A stretch of 64,000 nucleotides of DNA from Bacillus sp. ISL-45 (GCF_018613195.1 NZ_JAGGQQ010000008.1:349567-413566), one strand, 5' to 3'. Positions 17,308-26,441 are shown, numbered from the stretch's first letter. Notes: generated by a model not told the origin, from the letters alone. Numbers and translations are program-made.

Positions 17308-17943
17308 ATGAATTTGAAAATAGAAGCATTAAAGCAATTGGCTGAATCTAAAGTTGTCGCTGTTGTCCGCGGGGGTACGGCTGAAGAAGCGGTTCAAATT
17401 TCCGAGGCGGCAATTGAAGGTGGCTTCCGGGCAATTGAACTTACCTATACAACACCGGACGTGGCAAAGGTGTTCGAAGCACTCGCAGGAAAGGATGCTA
17501 TTTTAGGGGCAGGAACGGTCCTGGACCCGGAAACAGCACGCCATGCCATTTTAAGCGGAGCAAAATTCGTGGTCAGCCCGAATTTCAACAAAGAAATCGC
17601 TGTATTGTGCAACCGGTACTCTATTGCCTATCTGCCAGGCTGCATGACTATTACCGAAATCGTTACGGCGATTGAAAGCGGCTGTGACATCGTGAAGCTG
17701 TTCCCGGCAAACCGTTTTGACCCATCTTTCATTGGAGCGGTCAACGGGCCTCTTCCTCAGGTTCGTATCATGCCAACGGGCGGTGTCAACCTTGATAATG
17801 TTAAGGATTGGCTGGGAGCTGGCGCAGTCGCAGCCGGAATTGGCAGTGACCTGAACAAGGCATACCGTTCAGCGGGAAAAGAAGCTGTCACGGAGCTCTG
17901 CCATAAGTATATTGAAGCAGTAACTGGAGGGGATGCATCATGA
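17308..17943 (+). CDS. kdgA: KDPG/KHG aldolase
   Basis: The 211-residue class I aldolase has the Schiff-base lysine in CDIVKLFPANRF (near residue 132), the base Glu in FRAIELTYTTP, and LGAGTVLDPE. It splits 2-keto-3-deoxy-6-phosphogluconate into pyruvate and glyceraldehyde-3-phosphate, the last dedicated step of the pathway. It overlaps uxuA by four bases (ATGA). Confidence 0.92.
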   Translation: MNLKIEALKQLAESKVVAVVRGGTAEEAVQISEAAIEGGFRAIELTYTTPDVAKVFEALAGKDAILGAGTVLDPETARHAILSGAKFVVSPNFNKEIAVLCNRYSIAYLPGCMTITEIVTAIESGCDIVKLFPANRFDPSFIGAVNGPLPQVRIMPTGGVNLDNVKDWLGAGAVAAGIGSDLNKAYRSAGKEAVTELCHKYIEAVTGGDAS

Positions 17944-19001
17944 ATATAACATTTCGCTGGTATGGCCGTGATAATGATACGGTCACTCTCGATCATATAA
18001 AACAAATTCCCGATGTAAAAGGCATCGTATGGGCTCTGCACCAAAAGCCGGTCGGTGAAGTTTGGGAAAAAGAAGAAGTCAAGGCGGAAATGGATTATAT
18101 TCAATCGTTTGGTTTCCATGGCGATGTGGTTGAAAGTGTCAATATCCATGAAGCGATTAAACTTGCGAATGAAGACCGTGACCGCTATATCGAAAATTAC
18201 AAGCAGACAATCAGGAATCTGGGGGAAGTTGGCGTCAAGGTCATTTGCTACAATTTCATGCCGATCTTTGATTGGACGCGTACCGAAATGTTCAAGGAGC
18301 TTCCTGATGGCTCGACTGCTTTATTTTTCGAAAAAGCGAAAGTGGAAAACCAGGATCCTCAGGAGTTGATCGATACCGTTTCTTCAGCATCTGATTTAAC
18401 ACTTCCAGGCTGGGAGCCGGAAAAAATGGCGCGGATCAAGGAATTATTTGCGGCGTATGAAAATGTTACAGAGGAAGACCTCTGGGAAAACCTTGGCTAT
18501 TTCCTGAATGAAATCCTTCCGGTTGCTGAGGAGGCTGGAATCAAAATGGCCATCCACCCGGATGATCCGCCCTGGACTATTTTTGGACTGCCGCGCATCA
18601 TGACTGGAAGAGAGAGTCTGCGGAGACTTCTATCAGTCTCTGATTCTCCATCAAACGGGATTACCTTCTGTACAGGTTCACTCGGGGCCAGTCCTAAGAA
18701 TGATATGGTCGCACTTGCCGCAGAGTTTGCACATAATTCACCGTTTGCGCACATACGGAATGTGAAAATCTTTGAAAATGGCGACTTTATTGAAACATCC
18801 CATTTAACAACAGATGGTTCCATCAATATCAAAGGGGTAGTGAAAGAGCTATCTGATATCCAGTACGATGGATATGTCCGTCCGGACCACGGCAGACACC
18901 TTTGGGGCGAGGTCTGCAGGCCGGGTTATGGTCTATACGACAGGGCGCTTGGCATCATGTATCTTCATGGGTTATGGGATGCATACCAGGCTACAAAATA
19001 G
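17940..19001 (+). CDS. uxuA: Mannonate dehydratase
   Basis: The 353-residue UxuA-family TIM-barrel protein has the signature N-terminus (MNITFRWYGRDNDTVTLDHI), VKVICYNFMPIFDWTRT, the metal-binding MAIHPDDPPW and the C-terminal RPDHGRHLWGE. It dehydrates D-mannonate to KDG using a divalent metal. It overlaps kdgA at its start and is followed 11 bases later by the SDR gene. Confidence 0.95.
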   Translation: MNITFRWYGRDNDTVTLDHIKQIPDVKGIVWALHQKPVGEVWEKEEVKAEMDYIQSFGFHGDVVESVNIHEAIKLANEDRDRYIENYKQTIRNLGEVGVKVICYNFMPIFDWTRTEMFKELPDGSTALFFEKAKVENQDPQELIDTVSSASDLTLPGWEPEKMARIKELFAAYENVTEEDLWENLGYFLNEILPVAEEAGIKMAIHPDDPPWTIFGLPRIMTGRESLRRLLSVSDSPSNGITFCTGSLGASPKNDMVALAAEFAHNSPFAHIRNVKIFENGDFIETSHLTTDGSINIKGVVKELSDIQYDGYVRPDHGRHLWGEVCRPGYGLYDRALGIMYLHGLWDAYQATK

Positions 19002-19012
19002 GAGGGAATAGG

Positions 19013-19849
19013 ATGTTTCCAATCCATGAAAACTTGAAAGGTAAAACCTCGGTGATTACCGGAGGAAGCGGAGTGCTTTGCTCCGAAATGGCAATGGAGC
19101 TGTCAAGACATGGCGTGAATGTGGCGATCCTGAACCGTACAGAGGAAAAAGGGGCAGCCATCGCGAACAAAATAAACTCAGCTGGCGGCTCAGCAATCGC
19201 TGTTGCTGCAGATGTGCTTGACGAGAAGTCACTTGAAGCGGCAAAAGCTACCGTTGTCGAGGCGTTTGGACGTGTGGATATCTTGATCAATGGAGCAGGC
19301 GGAAATCATCCTGACGCGATTACAGCAGTGGAGACATATGAAGAAGAATCAACAGAAACATCCTTTTTTGATATGGATGCCCGCGGGTTCTCCAAGGTTT
19401 TTGACACTAATTTCATCGGAACTTTTTTAACGTGCCAGGTGTTTGGCAAGGAACTTCTGAAGCAGGAGGCTCCTGTCATCATCAATGTTTCATCGATGAG
19501 CGCTTATTCACCGATGACAAAAGTTCCTGCATATAGCGCGGCTAAATCGGCGATCAATAACTTCACTATGTGGATGGCGGTCCATTTTGCCGAGACAGGA
19601 CTGCGTGTCAATGCCATTGCGCCAGGATTCTTCCTGACTGCGCAAAACCGCAACTTGCTGCTGAATGAAGATGGAACGCATACAGACCGCTCCAAGAAGA
19701 TCATTGCGCATACGCCAATGAAGCGCTTCGGACAGCCGAAGGACTTGTTAGGTGCATTACTGTGGCTGACAGATGAAGAGTACTCCGGATTTGTGACCGG
19801 TGTTACCGTGCCGGTCGATGGCGGATTCATGGCTTATTCAGGGGTTTAA
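19013..19849 (+). CDS. uxuB: SDR-family fructuronate reductase (mannonate oxidoreductase)
   Basis: About 278 residues. The short-chain dehydrogenase has the cofactor motif TGGSGVLCSEMA, NGAGGNHP, and the catalytic Ser...Tyr-x-x-x-Lys (SSMSAYS, then YSAAK). It matches the SDR-type UxuB (YjmF) of B. subtilis rather than the long-chain E. coli enzyme. It reduces D-fructuronate to D-mannonate, the UxuA substrate. The ATG at 19013 follows GGAGGG; a longer in-frame extension overlaps uxuA and is discounted. Confidence 0.88.
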   Translation: MFPIHENLKGKTSVITGGSGVLCSEMAMELSRHGVNVAILNRTEEKGAAIANKINSAGGSAIAVAADVLDEKSLEAAKATVVEAFGRVDILINGAGGNHPDAITAVETYEEESTETSFFDMDARGFSKVFDTNFIGTFLTCQVFGKELLKQEAPVIINVSSMSAYSPMTKVPAYSAAKSAINNFTMWMAVHFAETGLRVNAIAPGFFLTAQNRNLLLNEDGTHTDRSKKIIAHTPMKRFGQPKDLLGALLWLTDEEYSGFVTGVTVPVDGGFMAYSGV

Positions 19850-19867
19850 GTTAATAATGATTTTTCA

Positions 19868-19906
19868 CAACATCCACAGAGCAACTTCTGTGGGTGTTTG
19901 CTTTTT
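19868..19906 (+). terminator. Hairpin before the hexulose-phosphate synthase gene
   Basis: CCACAGA and TCTGTGG form a stem (about 19874-19897) followed by GTGTTTGCTTTTT. It is a likely partial terminator separating the last gene from the main operon. Confidence 0.55.
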
Positions 19907-19923
19907 AAAGGGAGGGAACAGCA

Positions 19924-20541
19924 TTGAAAATTCAGCTTGCACTTGATCGGCTTACAAGGGAACAGTGCTTTTCTATTTTGGAAGAAACGTATGACTACAT
20001 TGATTGGATAGAGATAGGCACTGGTGTCATCAAAGAATTTGGGATGGCAATTGTTCGAGAGATTAGAGAGACCTATCATCATAAAATGATTGTCGCCGAT
20101 ATGAAAACATGTGATGCGGGGCGGCATGAAGCAAAGCAGGCTTTTGAAGCAGGTGCAGATATTATCACGGTAATGGCATTTTCACATAACAACACAATCG
20201 CGGAGACACTAGAGACAGCTCAGCTTTTTGAAAAAAGGGTCATGATCGATTTACTTAGTGTCCAAACCAGGGAACGAGTCGAAGAACTTCATGAACTTGG
20301 AGTCAACTTGTTTTGTCTCCATATAGGAAAGGACATGCAGCAGGAGGGTGTATTGGCAGACCGTTCACTATACCAACTGATTGAGGGACTTGAAAATGTC
20401 GAAGTGGCAATAGCAGGGGGTATATCGGAGAAGACAATTGGAGGGCTCCAAGCCTTAGATATTGCTATTGTGGGAAGCGCAATTACAGGAAGCAGCAATC
20501 CAAGAGAAACAAGCAAGGCAATTAAAAGACAAGCAGGATAG
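19924..20541 (+). CDS. hxlA: 3-hexulose-6-phosphate synthase-like decarboxylase-superfamily protein
   Basis: The 205-residue OMP-decarboxylase-superfamily TIM barrel has IQLALDR, the metal-binding VADMKTCDAGRHEAKQAFEAGADIITV, and LHIGKDMQQEG. The last resembles HPS (VHTGYDLQAEG) more than 3-keto-L-gulonate-6-phosphate decarboxylase (HRSRDAQ). HPS joins formaldehyde to ribulose-5-phosphate, or runs in reverse to make ribulose-5-phosphate. The start is TTG, with GGAGGG at 19911-19916. Together with the SIS protein at 11.8 kb it would form an HPS/PHI pair. Its link to the sugar acid being degraded is unresolved. Confidence 0.75.
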   Translation: MKIQLALDRLTREQCFSILEETYDYIDWIEIGTGVIKEFGMAIVREIRETYHHKMIVADMKTCDAGRHEAKQAFEAGADIITVMAFSHNNTIAETLETAQLFEKRVMIDLLSVQTRERVEELHELGVNLFCLHIGKDMQQEGVLADRSLYQLIEGLENVEVAIAGGISEKTIGGLQALDIAIVGSAITGSSNPRETSKAIKRQAG

Positions 20542-20559
20542 TATTTTAAGAGGAAAAAT

Positions 20560-20606
20560 GAGCCCAGTAACAGAATGATTTTGTTGCTGGGCTTATTTGT
20601 ATTTTT
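20560..20606. terminator. Bidirectional terminator between hxlA and the GDPD gene
   Basis: GCCCAGTAACA (20562-20572) pairs with TGTTGCTGGGC (20582-20592); a T-rich tract follows on + and an A run precedes it, giving Ts on the minus strand. It serves both convergent genes. Confidence 0.8.
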
Positions 20607-20668
20607 GAATTCACTCTCGACCGAAGGGATGTAAAACATTTAGCTTAAACTAATGTTATTCTCTGGCA

Positions 20669-21541
20669 TTAGATACTTTCAAAAACTTCTTTATTTACCT
20701 TCTTTGATGGGGCTGGCCTTTTTTCAGGATAATCCGTAAACACTCCATCCGCTCCGATTTCATAAGCCTGCTGAATGTCTTCGTCTTTATTGACGGTAAA
20801 AAGGTGGACACCCAATCCATGATGATGGGCTTTTTTAATATAATCTTTATCCACCTCCCCAAAATTGGCTCCGATTCCTGATGCATATTTTTTCAGCGAC
20901 CGTAGCTCCCGGTCTGTCATTTGAGCCTTATCAGAATATCTGTAAAGCTGGACCAGCGGAATTGCCGGTTCCAGCTTGTGGATTTTCTTCAGGCTTTTGC
21001 TGTGAAAAGATTGAATGATGACTTTCGATTCAGACTGAACCAGCGAATACTTCCTCAGCAGATTGATTAATTTCTCTTCCATCCTTGGGGATTTGGTTTC
21101 GATGTAGTAATTTGCGGTTCTCCCATATCGCTGAAAGATTTCCTCAAGTGTAGGGATCTCGACATTTTCGTAGGTAGGGTCGGCGAGTTGCGGATACTGC
21201 TCATTGAACCACGAACCGGCTTCCAGCGCCTTGATTTTTTCCAGAGTTAGCCCCTTTGCCAGCCCCGAGCCATTTGTCGTCCGGTCTAACTCCGGATCAT
21301 GCAGGGCAATCAATTCACCGTCTTTTGTCATCTGCAAATCGATTTCGATATAATCGGCCTCCGAATCCACTGCCAGATCATATGCTGGCAATGTATGTTC
21401 AGGCGCGTAGGCCGATGCTCCTCTATGAGCGATGATGATGAAATCTTCCGTTAAAACAAAAGCAGGCTCAGCTTTGCGATCCTCGCAACCGGCACTTGCC
21501 AGCAACATAAAGCAGAAGATAAATAGCCATATATTTCTCAT
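20669..21541 (-). CDS. glpQ: Glycerophosphodiester phosphodiesterase lipoprotein
   Basis: The 290-residue protein has a lipobox signal (LLASAGC near residue 19) and a GDPD TIM barrel: IIAHRGASAYAPEHTLPAYDLA (catalytic His), YIEIDLQMTKDGELIALHDPELDRTT (Glu, Asp and His), and the late DGVFTDYPE. It hydrolyses glycerophosphodiesters or deacylated phospholipids outside the membrane to glycerol-3-phosphate, which the adjacent divergent ABC importer can take up. It is shorter than secreted GlpQ but within the GDPD range. Confidence 0.88.
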   Translation of the reverse strand: MRNIWLFIFCFMLLASAGCEDRKAEPAFVLTEDFIIIAHRGASAYAPEHTLPAYDLAVDSEADYIEIDLQMTKDGELIALHDPELDRTTNGSGLAKGLTLEKIKALEAGSWFNEQYPQLADPTYENVEIPTLEEIFQRYGRTANYYIETKSPRMEEKLINLLRKYSLVQSESKVIIQSFHSKSLKKIHKLEPAIPLVQLYRYSDKAQMTDRELRSLKKYASGIGANFGEVDKDYIKKAHHHGLGVHLFTVNKDEDIQQAYEIGADGVFTDYPEKRPAPSKKVNKEVFESI

Positions 21542-21641
21542 GATTCCCTCACTTTTTGTGAAATGTAATTTTCTAACATACTAGCAAAATAAAAAACATA
21601 TACTCTCAATATATATTGCAAACTTTACAAGTTAATACTTT

Positions 21642-21707
21642 GTGACGGAGACCAGGAGACCACATCTACTGCCTGAATGGATAGGCATTATTTGTGGTCT
21701 CTTTTTT
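21642..21707 (+). promoter_or_regulatory. GlpP-type antitermination leader of the glycerol-3-phosphate importer
   Basis: GTGACGGAGACCAGGAGA precedes a stem GAGACCACA (21656-21664) / TGTGGTCTC (21693-21701) with an inner TGCCT/AGGCA helix and six Ts. It closely matches the glpF leader in sequence and layout. Confidence 0.7.
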
Positions 21708-21741
21708 CAGGAAAAGGATTTTTAGAGAAAGGGTGGAGAGC

Positions 21742-22875
21742 ATGAAAAAGGTAGAATTGGTTGGTGTTTCGAAATCATATGATAAAAAAACAGAAGTCAT
21801 TTCAGATATTACAGTCACGATCGAGCCTGGAGAGTTCTTCGTCCTTGTCGGTCCTTCCGGCTGCGGGAAAAGTACGATGCTGCGGATGATCGCCGGCCTG
21901 GAGGAAATCACGGGCGGAATCCTGAAAATCGGTGATGTGGAGGCGAACTGGCTGCCGCCAAGCAAAAGGGATATCTCGATGGTTTTCCAGAACTATGCTC
22001 TATATCCCCATTTGACGGTCGAAGAGAACATCATTTTCGGGCTCCATGTAAAAAAAGTCCCGAAAACGGAGCGGAAAAAACGTTGTGAGGATGTCGCGGA
22101 AATGCTGGGATTGACACCGTACCTGAAAAGGAAGCCTCGTGAGCTGTCCGGGGGCCAGAGACAGCGGGTCGCCCTGGCACGGGCGATCGTCAACCAGGCC
22201 CCGATTTGCCTGATGGATGAGCCGCTATCCAATCTGGACGCGAAATTGCGCGCGCATATGCGGTCGGAAATCCGCCAAATCCAGAGGCGGCTTGGCATCA
22301 CGATGATTTATGTCACCCATGACCAAGTCGAGGCGATGACAATGGGGGACAGGATCATGATTCTCCATGACGGAAAAATCCAGCAGATTGGCAAACCGAT
22401 CGATATCTACAATAATCCCGCCAATCCTTTTGTTGCGACATTCATTGGCTCCCCGCCGATGAATATTGGCGAAGGGAAGGTAAATCAAGAAAAGAACGAG
22501 GTTGTGTTCAGTGAGGATGCAAAACTAGCCATCCCAGTAGAGGATCGTCATTTATTAAAAACAGACCGGATTATTGTCGGCATTCGACCTGAGCATCTGA
22601 AGGCAGCGACGAAGGAGACGAAGGCGGAGAATAAGGTCTATGTAAAAACGACCAATGTTGAGGTGCTCGGCAATGAAACAATTTTTTCCTTTGACATGGG
22701 AGGAAGGGAATGGATGGCGAAATGGACTGGCCAGTGGCGGATTGACGTCGGGGATGTGGTTCCTGTTGTCATCGGATATGATTCGGTCTGCCTGTTTGAC
22801 AGCGATACAGAAAAAATCATCAAGATTCCTTCTGACATCGAGAACCATGTGTTTGATAAAGAGGTGTTCATATGA
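21742..22875 (+). CDS. ugpC: ABC importer ATP-binding subunit (UgpC/MalK type)
   Basis: The 377-residue ATPase has Walker A GPSGCGKST, the signature LSGGQRQR, Walker B CLMDEPLS and the H-loop YVTHD. A C-terminal TOBE/OB regulatory domain follows (VGIRPEHLK). It powers the importer with the two permeases and binding protein encoded downstream. The GlpP-type leader and the GDPD neighbour point to glycerol-3-phosphate or glycerophosphodiesters. ATG at 21742 follows GGGTGGAG; an in-frame upstream start falls within the leader. Confidence 0.85.
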   Translation: MKKVELVGVSKSYDKKTEVISDITVTIEPGEFFVLVGPSGCGKSTMLRMIAGLEEITGGILKIGDVEANWLPPSKRDISMVFQNYALYPHLTVEENIIFGLHVKKVPKTERKKRCEDVAEMLGLTPYLKRKPRELSGGQRQRVALARAIVNQAPICLMDEPLSNLDAKLRAHMRSEIRQIQRRLGITMIYVTHDQVEAMTMGDRIMILHDGKIQQIGKPIDIYNNPANPFVATFIGSPPMNIGEGKVNQEKNEVVFSEDAKLAIPVEDRHLLKTDRIIVGIRPEHLKAATKETKAENKVYVKTTNVEVLGNETIFSFDMGGREWMAKWTGQWRIDVGDVVPVVIGYDSVCLFDSDTEKIIKIPSDIENHVFDKEVFI

Positions 22876-23780
22876 AAGCAGACGATCCTCCAAAACTGGG
22901 TTTTTGGAGAAAATCGCTCAATGCCCGCACAGCCCTTTTATACCTGTTTCCGTCAATCCTCCTGTTTGCAGTGTTCATTTTTTACCCGATGTTCCGGACG
23001 ATTTACCTTAGCTTTTTCCTGACCGACCAGCAGGGTGCCGCTGCATTGTTTGTCGGCTTTGAAAATTACGCTTATCTTTTCGAGTCGAAGGAATTCCGCA
23101 ATAGTATCAAGGCGACGGTGCTGTTTGTCCTGTATACCGTTCCGACAGGGGTGATCATCGCGCTGTTCCTGGCGCTGATTGCCAATGAGAAGCTGAAAGG
23201 AATCGGCTTCTTCCGGACGGTCTATTCCTCGACAATGGGCATTTCGGTTGCTGCTTCCTCTGTCGTCTGGCTGTTCCTGTTCCACCCCAGCATCGGCATG
23301 TTCAACCGGCTGCTGAATGTCATGAATTTGCCAGGTGTCCAGTGGCTGCTCGATCCGGATTGGGCCCTCGTGTCGATTTCAATCTCGACGATCTGGATGA
23401 ATATCGGCTTCTCTTTTCTGATCCTGCTCGGCGGGCTGCAGAACATTGATGAATATTTATATGAAAGTGCCAGGATCGACGGTGCCGGATACTGGTATCA
23501 GCTGCGCAGGATCACGATTCCGATGCTGTCGCCGACATTGTTTTTCATCATCACGATATCTCTGATCAATGCATTCCAGACATTTGGTCAGGTCGACATT
23601 TTAACGAAGGGCGGCCCTTCCCAGGCAACCAATCTGATCGTTTATTCTATTTACCGGGAAGCATTCGTCAACTATCAGTTCGGGACGGCAAGCGCCCAGG
23701 CAGTATTTCTATTTATCTGTATTTTAATCGTGACGATTCTGCAATTTAAGCTCGGAGAAAAGAAGGTGCACTATCAATGA
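22872..23780 (+). CDS. ugpA: ABC importer permease (UgpA type)
   Basis: The 302-residue MalF/UgpA-family permease has six hydrophobic segments and the coupling EAA-like loop ESARIDGAGYWYQLRRITIPMLSP. Its start overlaps ugpC (ATGA) and its end overlaps ugpE, so all are translationally linked. Confidence 0.88.
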   Translation: MKADDPPKLGFWRKSLNARTALLYLFPSILLFAVFIFYPMFRTIYLSFFLTDQQGAAALFVGFENYAYLFESKEFRNSIKATVLFVLYTVPTGVIIALFLALIANEKLKGIGFFRTVYSSTMGISVAASSVVWLFLFHPSIGMFNRLLNVMNLPGVQWLLDPDWALVSISISTIWMNIGFSFLILLGGLQNIDEYLYESARIDGAGYWYQLRRITIPMLSPTLFFIITISLINAFQTFGQVDILTKGGPSQATNLIVYSIYREAFVNYQFGTASAQAVFLFICILIVTILQFKLGEKKVHYQ

Positions 23781-24595
23781 TGATGTCGACACCGAAAAAA
23801 ATCCTGTTTTATGTTTTGCTGGTGATTTCGGCCTTCCTGGTCTTTTTTCCGGTACTATACGCCTTCATGATCAGCTTTATGTCTGGCGGGGAAATCCTCC
23901 AGGGAAAGTTTTTTCCTGAATCGATTCATTTTGATAACTATGTAAAAGTGTTCGACCGGCTGCCGTTGATGAACTACCTGATCAATAGCTTCGTCGTGTC
24001 GTTCGCCGTTATGCTGGGCCAGCTGGTTGTCTGCAGTCTGGCGGCATATGCCTTTGTTTTCATTCCTTTTAAGGGAAGGGATTTCATCTTCTTCCTTTTT
24101 ATCTCGACGATGATGATTCCCTGGGAAGCAACGATGATCCCTAACTTTTTTACCATCCAAAAGCTTGACTGGATGAACACATATCAAGGGTTGACCGTGC
24201 CATTTTTCGCTTTGGCCTTCGGGACCTTTCTGCTGCGGCAGCACTTCAAGACGATACCCAAGGAGCTGCATGAAGCAGCAGAAGTCGCGGGGCTCGGGAA
24301 GTTCGCTTTCTTTTGGAGAGTGATCCTTCCTGTGTCAAAAACAAGCCTAGTCACGCTGGGTGCCTACGGATTCCTGACGACATGGAATATGTATTTATGG
24401 CCATTGCTCGTCACAAGCACGGACCAGGTAAGGACGGTCCAGATCGGCTTGAAGCAGCTGCAATCCCAGGAGGTCGCGACCGAATGGGGCGTCGTCATGG
24501 CGGGAGTGATCGTGGTCATTATCCCGACGCTGCTATTGCTTTTTGCGGGCCAGAAGCAGCTTCAAAAAGGCCTGACCCAGGGAGCGCTCAAGTAA
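23777..24595 (+). CDS. ugpE: ABC importer permease (UgpE type)
   Basis: The 272-residue MalG/UgpE-family permease has six membrane segments and the EAA loop ELHEAAEVAGLGKFAFFWRVILPVSKT. It forms the second half of the channel with UgpA. Confidence 0.88.
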   Translation: MMMSTPKKILFYVLLVISAFLVFFPVLYAFMISFMSGGEILQGKFFPESIHFDNYVKVFDRLPLMNYLINSFVVSFAVMLGQLVVCSLAAYAFVFIPFKGRDFIFFLFISTMMIPWEATMIPNFFTIQKLDWMNTYQGLTVPFFALAFGTFLLRQHFKTIPKELHEAAEVAGLGKFAFFWRVILPVSKTSLVTLGAYGFLTTWNMYLWPLLVTSTDQVRTVQIGLKQLQSQEVATEWGVVMAGVIVVIIPTLLLLFAGQKQLQKGLTQGALK

Positions 24596-24656
24596 GTCAT
24601 ATCGGGTTCAACTTCTGGTATCCAGAAGCATTTTTATAAAAGGGGTGTTCAGCAAG

Positions 24657-26018
24657 ATGGTGAAAAAGTTCAGATGGTTCCTCGTGATCAGTGCGATTTT
24701 CAGCCTGTTGGTTATGTCGGCATGCTCCAATGATGCAAGCAAGGGAGATGACAAAGACAAGGAGAAGGATGGCGGCACGAAGCCTGGCGAGAAAGCAGAA
24801 ATATCGTTCTGGCATGCGATGTCGGGACCGGGCCAGGAAGCGCTTGATGGCATTGTCGCAGATTTTAACAATTCACAGGATCAAGTTGTGGTCAATGCAG
24901 AATTCCAGGGTACGTACGAAGAAGCGCTGACAAAGCTTCGAAGTGTCGGCGGCACCGATAATGCGCCGGCCATCATGCAGGTATTTGAAGTAGGAACGAA
25001 GTACATGATCGAGAGCGGCTTCATTGAGCCGATGCAGACATTCATTGACAAGGACAATTATGATTTATCCCAGCTAGAGGAAAATATTCTTAACTACTAT
25101 AAGGTTGATGGCAAGCTGTATTCCATGCCGTTCAACTCCTCGACACCTGTGATGATTTATAACAAGGATGCCTTTAAGGAAGCGGGACTTGATCCGGAAA
25201 GTCCGCCGCAAACATTCAGCGAAGTGAAAGCGGCAGCGGAAAAACTGACGAAGAAAAATGATCGTTTTGGCTTCTCGATGCTGACATATGGCTGGTTCTT
25301 TGAACAGCTCGTCGCCACACAGGGTGGGTTGTATGTTGACAATGATAACGGCCGTTCTGATGACGCAACAAAAGCTGTGTTTAATGGGGAAGAGGGACTG
25401 CGTGTCTTTAAGTTCCTTGATGACATGAACAAAGCTGGAACTTTCGGCAATTATGGAACGAACTGGGATGATATCCGCGCTGCCTTCCAGACAGGCAAAG
25501 TCGCGATGTACATGGATTCATCCGCAGGTGTTGCCGGTGCGATCAATAACTCTTCATTTGATGTAGGTGTTGCCTATATCCCTTATCCGGATGAAGTCGA
25601 AAGACAGGGTGTCGCAATTGGCGGAGCATCATTATGGATGAGCAAAGGGATCGGCGAAGATAAGCAGCAGGCAGCATGGGAATTCATGAAGTTCCTCGCC
25701 TCACCTGAAAGCCAGGCAAAATGGCATATCGGCACAGGCTACTTCGCCATCAACCCGGCAGCCTATGAAGAAGACATCGTGAAGAAAGAGTGGGAGAAAT
25801 ACCCGCAGTTCAAGGTAACCGTAGACCAGCTCCAGGATACAAAACCATCATTCGCGACCCAGGGGGCGTTGATTTCCGTATTCCCAGAATCACGCCAGCA
25901 AGTCGTGACCGCACTTGAAAACATGTACCAGGGAACACCCCCGCAGGAAGCACTAGATCAGGCAGCAGAAGGAACAGACCGGGCCATTGAGATCGCCAAC
26001 AAAACAAAGAAAAAATAG
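24657..26018 (+). CDS. ugpB: ABC importer substrate-binding lipoprotein (UgpB type)
   Basis: About 453 residues. A lipobox (LLVMSAC) and an acidic/Lys-rich linker precede an extracellular-solute-binding type 1 domain: ISFWHAMSGPGQEALDGIVADFN, NKDAFKEAGLDP, and the C-terminal WEFMKFLASPESQAKWHIGTGYF. UgpB homologues share the WHAM-like start. ATG at 24657 is used; an in-frame GTG at 24645 is too close to the AGGGG ribosome site. The gene ends against a 57-bp REP-like palindrome. Confidence 0.85.
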   Translation: MVKKFRWFLVISAIFSLLVMSACSNDASKGDDKDKEKDGGTKPGEKAEISFWHAMSGPGQEALDGIVADFNNSQDQVVVNAEFQGTYEEALTKLRSVGGTDNAPAIMQVFEVGTKYMIESGFIEPMQTFIDKDNYDLSQLEENILNYYKVDGKLYSMPFNSSTPVMIYNKDAFKEAGLDPESPPQTFSEVKAAAEKLTKKNDRFGFSMLTYGWFFEQLVATQGGLYVDNDNGRSDDATKAVFNGEEGLRVFKFLDDMNKAGTFGNYGTNWDDIRAAFQTGKVAMYMDSSAGVAGAINNSSFDVGVAYIPYPDEVERQGVAIGGASLWMSKGIGEDKQQAAWEFMKFLASPESQAKWHIGTGYFAINPAAYEEDIVKKEWEKYPQFKVTVDQLQDTKPSFATQGALISVFPESRQQVVTALENMYQGTPPQEALDQAAEGTDRAIEIANKTKKK

Positions 26019-26074
26019 CTTTACCACACTAACGCGCCGGGGGTCTGACCCCCGGCGCGTTAGTGTGGTAAAGC
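26018..26074. repeat. REP-like perfect palindrome with GGGGGTCTGACCCCC core
   Basis: Two perfect 28-bp arms around a single T. The centre is GGGGGTC-T-GACCCCC and the outer end is GGTAAAGC. It lies between convergent ugpB and the SMR-type gene, so it may also act as a bidirectional terminator. The same core occurs near 31.55 and 34.97-35.06 kb. Confidence 0.85.
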
Positions 26075-26075
26075 C

Positions 26076-26441
26076 TTAGTTTCCTTGTATGCCTATCAGG
26101 GATACTCCTGCCATGATGAGGAGGACGCCGATGATTTTTGGGGTGGTGAGCGGTTCGTTGAATACGAAATAGGCACCGAACACTGCGAAGATGTAGGCCA
26201 GTGATTGGATCGGGTAGGCGACGCTGAGCGGCACTCGAGTCAGGATGAACAGCCACAGTACTGTCGCCAGTCCGTACATGAACAGCCCGCTGACGATCAA
26301 TGGTGAGAGAAACAGCTTGACGACTCCTCCGACGGACTCGTAGCTGTCAGTCCTTCCCATCAATCCGAATTTCCAGAGGAATTGTCCGCCAACCAAAATC
26401 AGTGTATTCACTAAAATAAGAAAGAAATTAAGAATGCTCAT
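26076..26441 (-). CDS. Small EamA/SMR-type membrane transporter
   Basis: 121 residues with four hydrophobic helices: LVNTLILVGGQFLWKFGL, then SPLIVSGLFMYGLATVLWLFIL, PLSVAYPIQSLAYIFAVFGAYF and IIGVLLIMAGVSLIG. It resembles ArnE/ArnF and EmrE-like half-size transporters. It is last in a minus-strand set with a DUF2304 protein (14-nt overlap) and a GT2 glycosyltransferase, where such proteins flip polyprenyl-phosphate sugars across the membrane. Drug efflux is the alternative but fits the context less well. Confidence 0.75.
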   Translation of the reverse strand: MSILNFFLILVNTLILVGGQFLWKFGLMGRTDSYESVGGVVKLFLSPLIVSGLFMYGLATVLWLFILTRVPLSVAYPIQSLAYIFAVFGAYFVFNEPLTTPKIIGVLLIMAGVSLIGIQGN

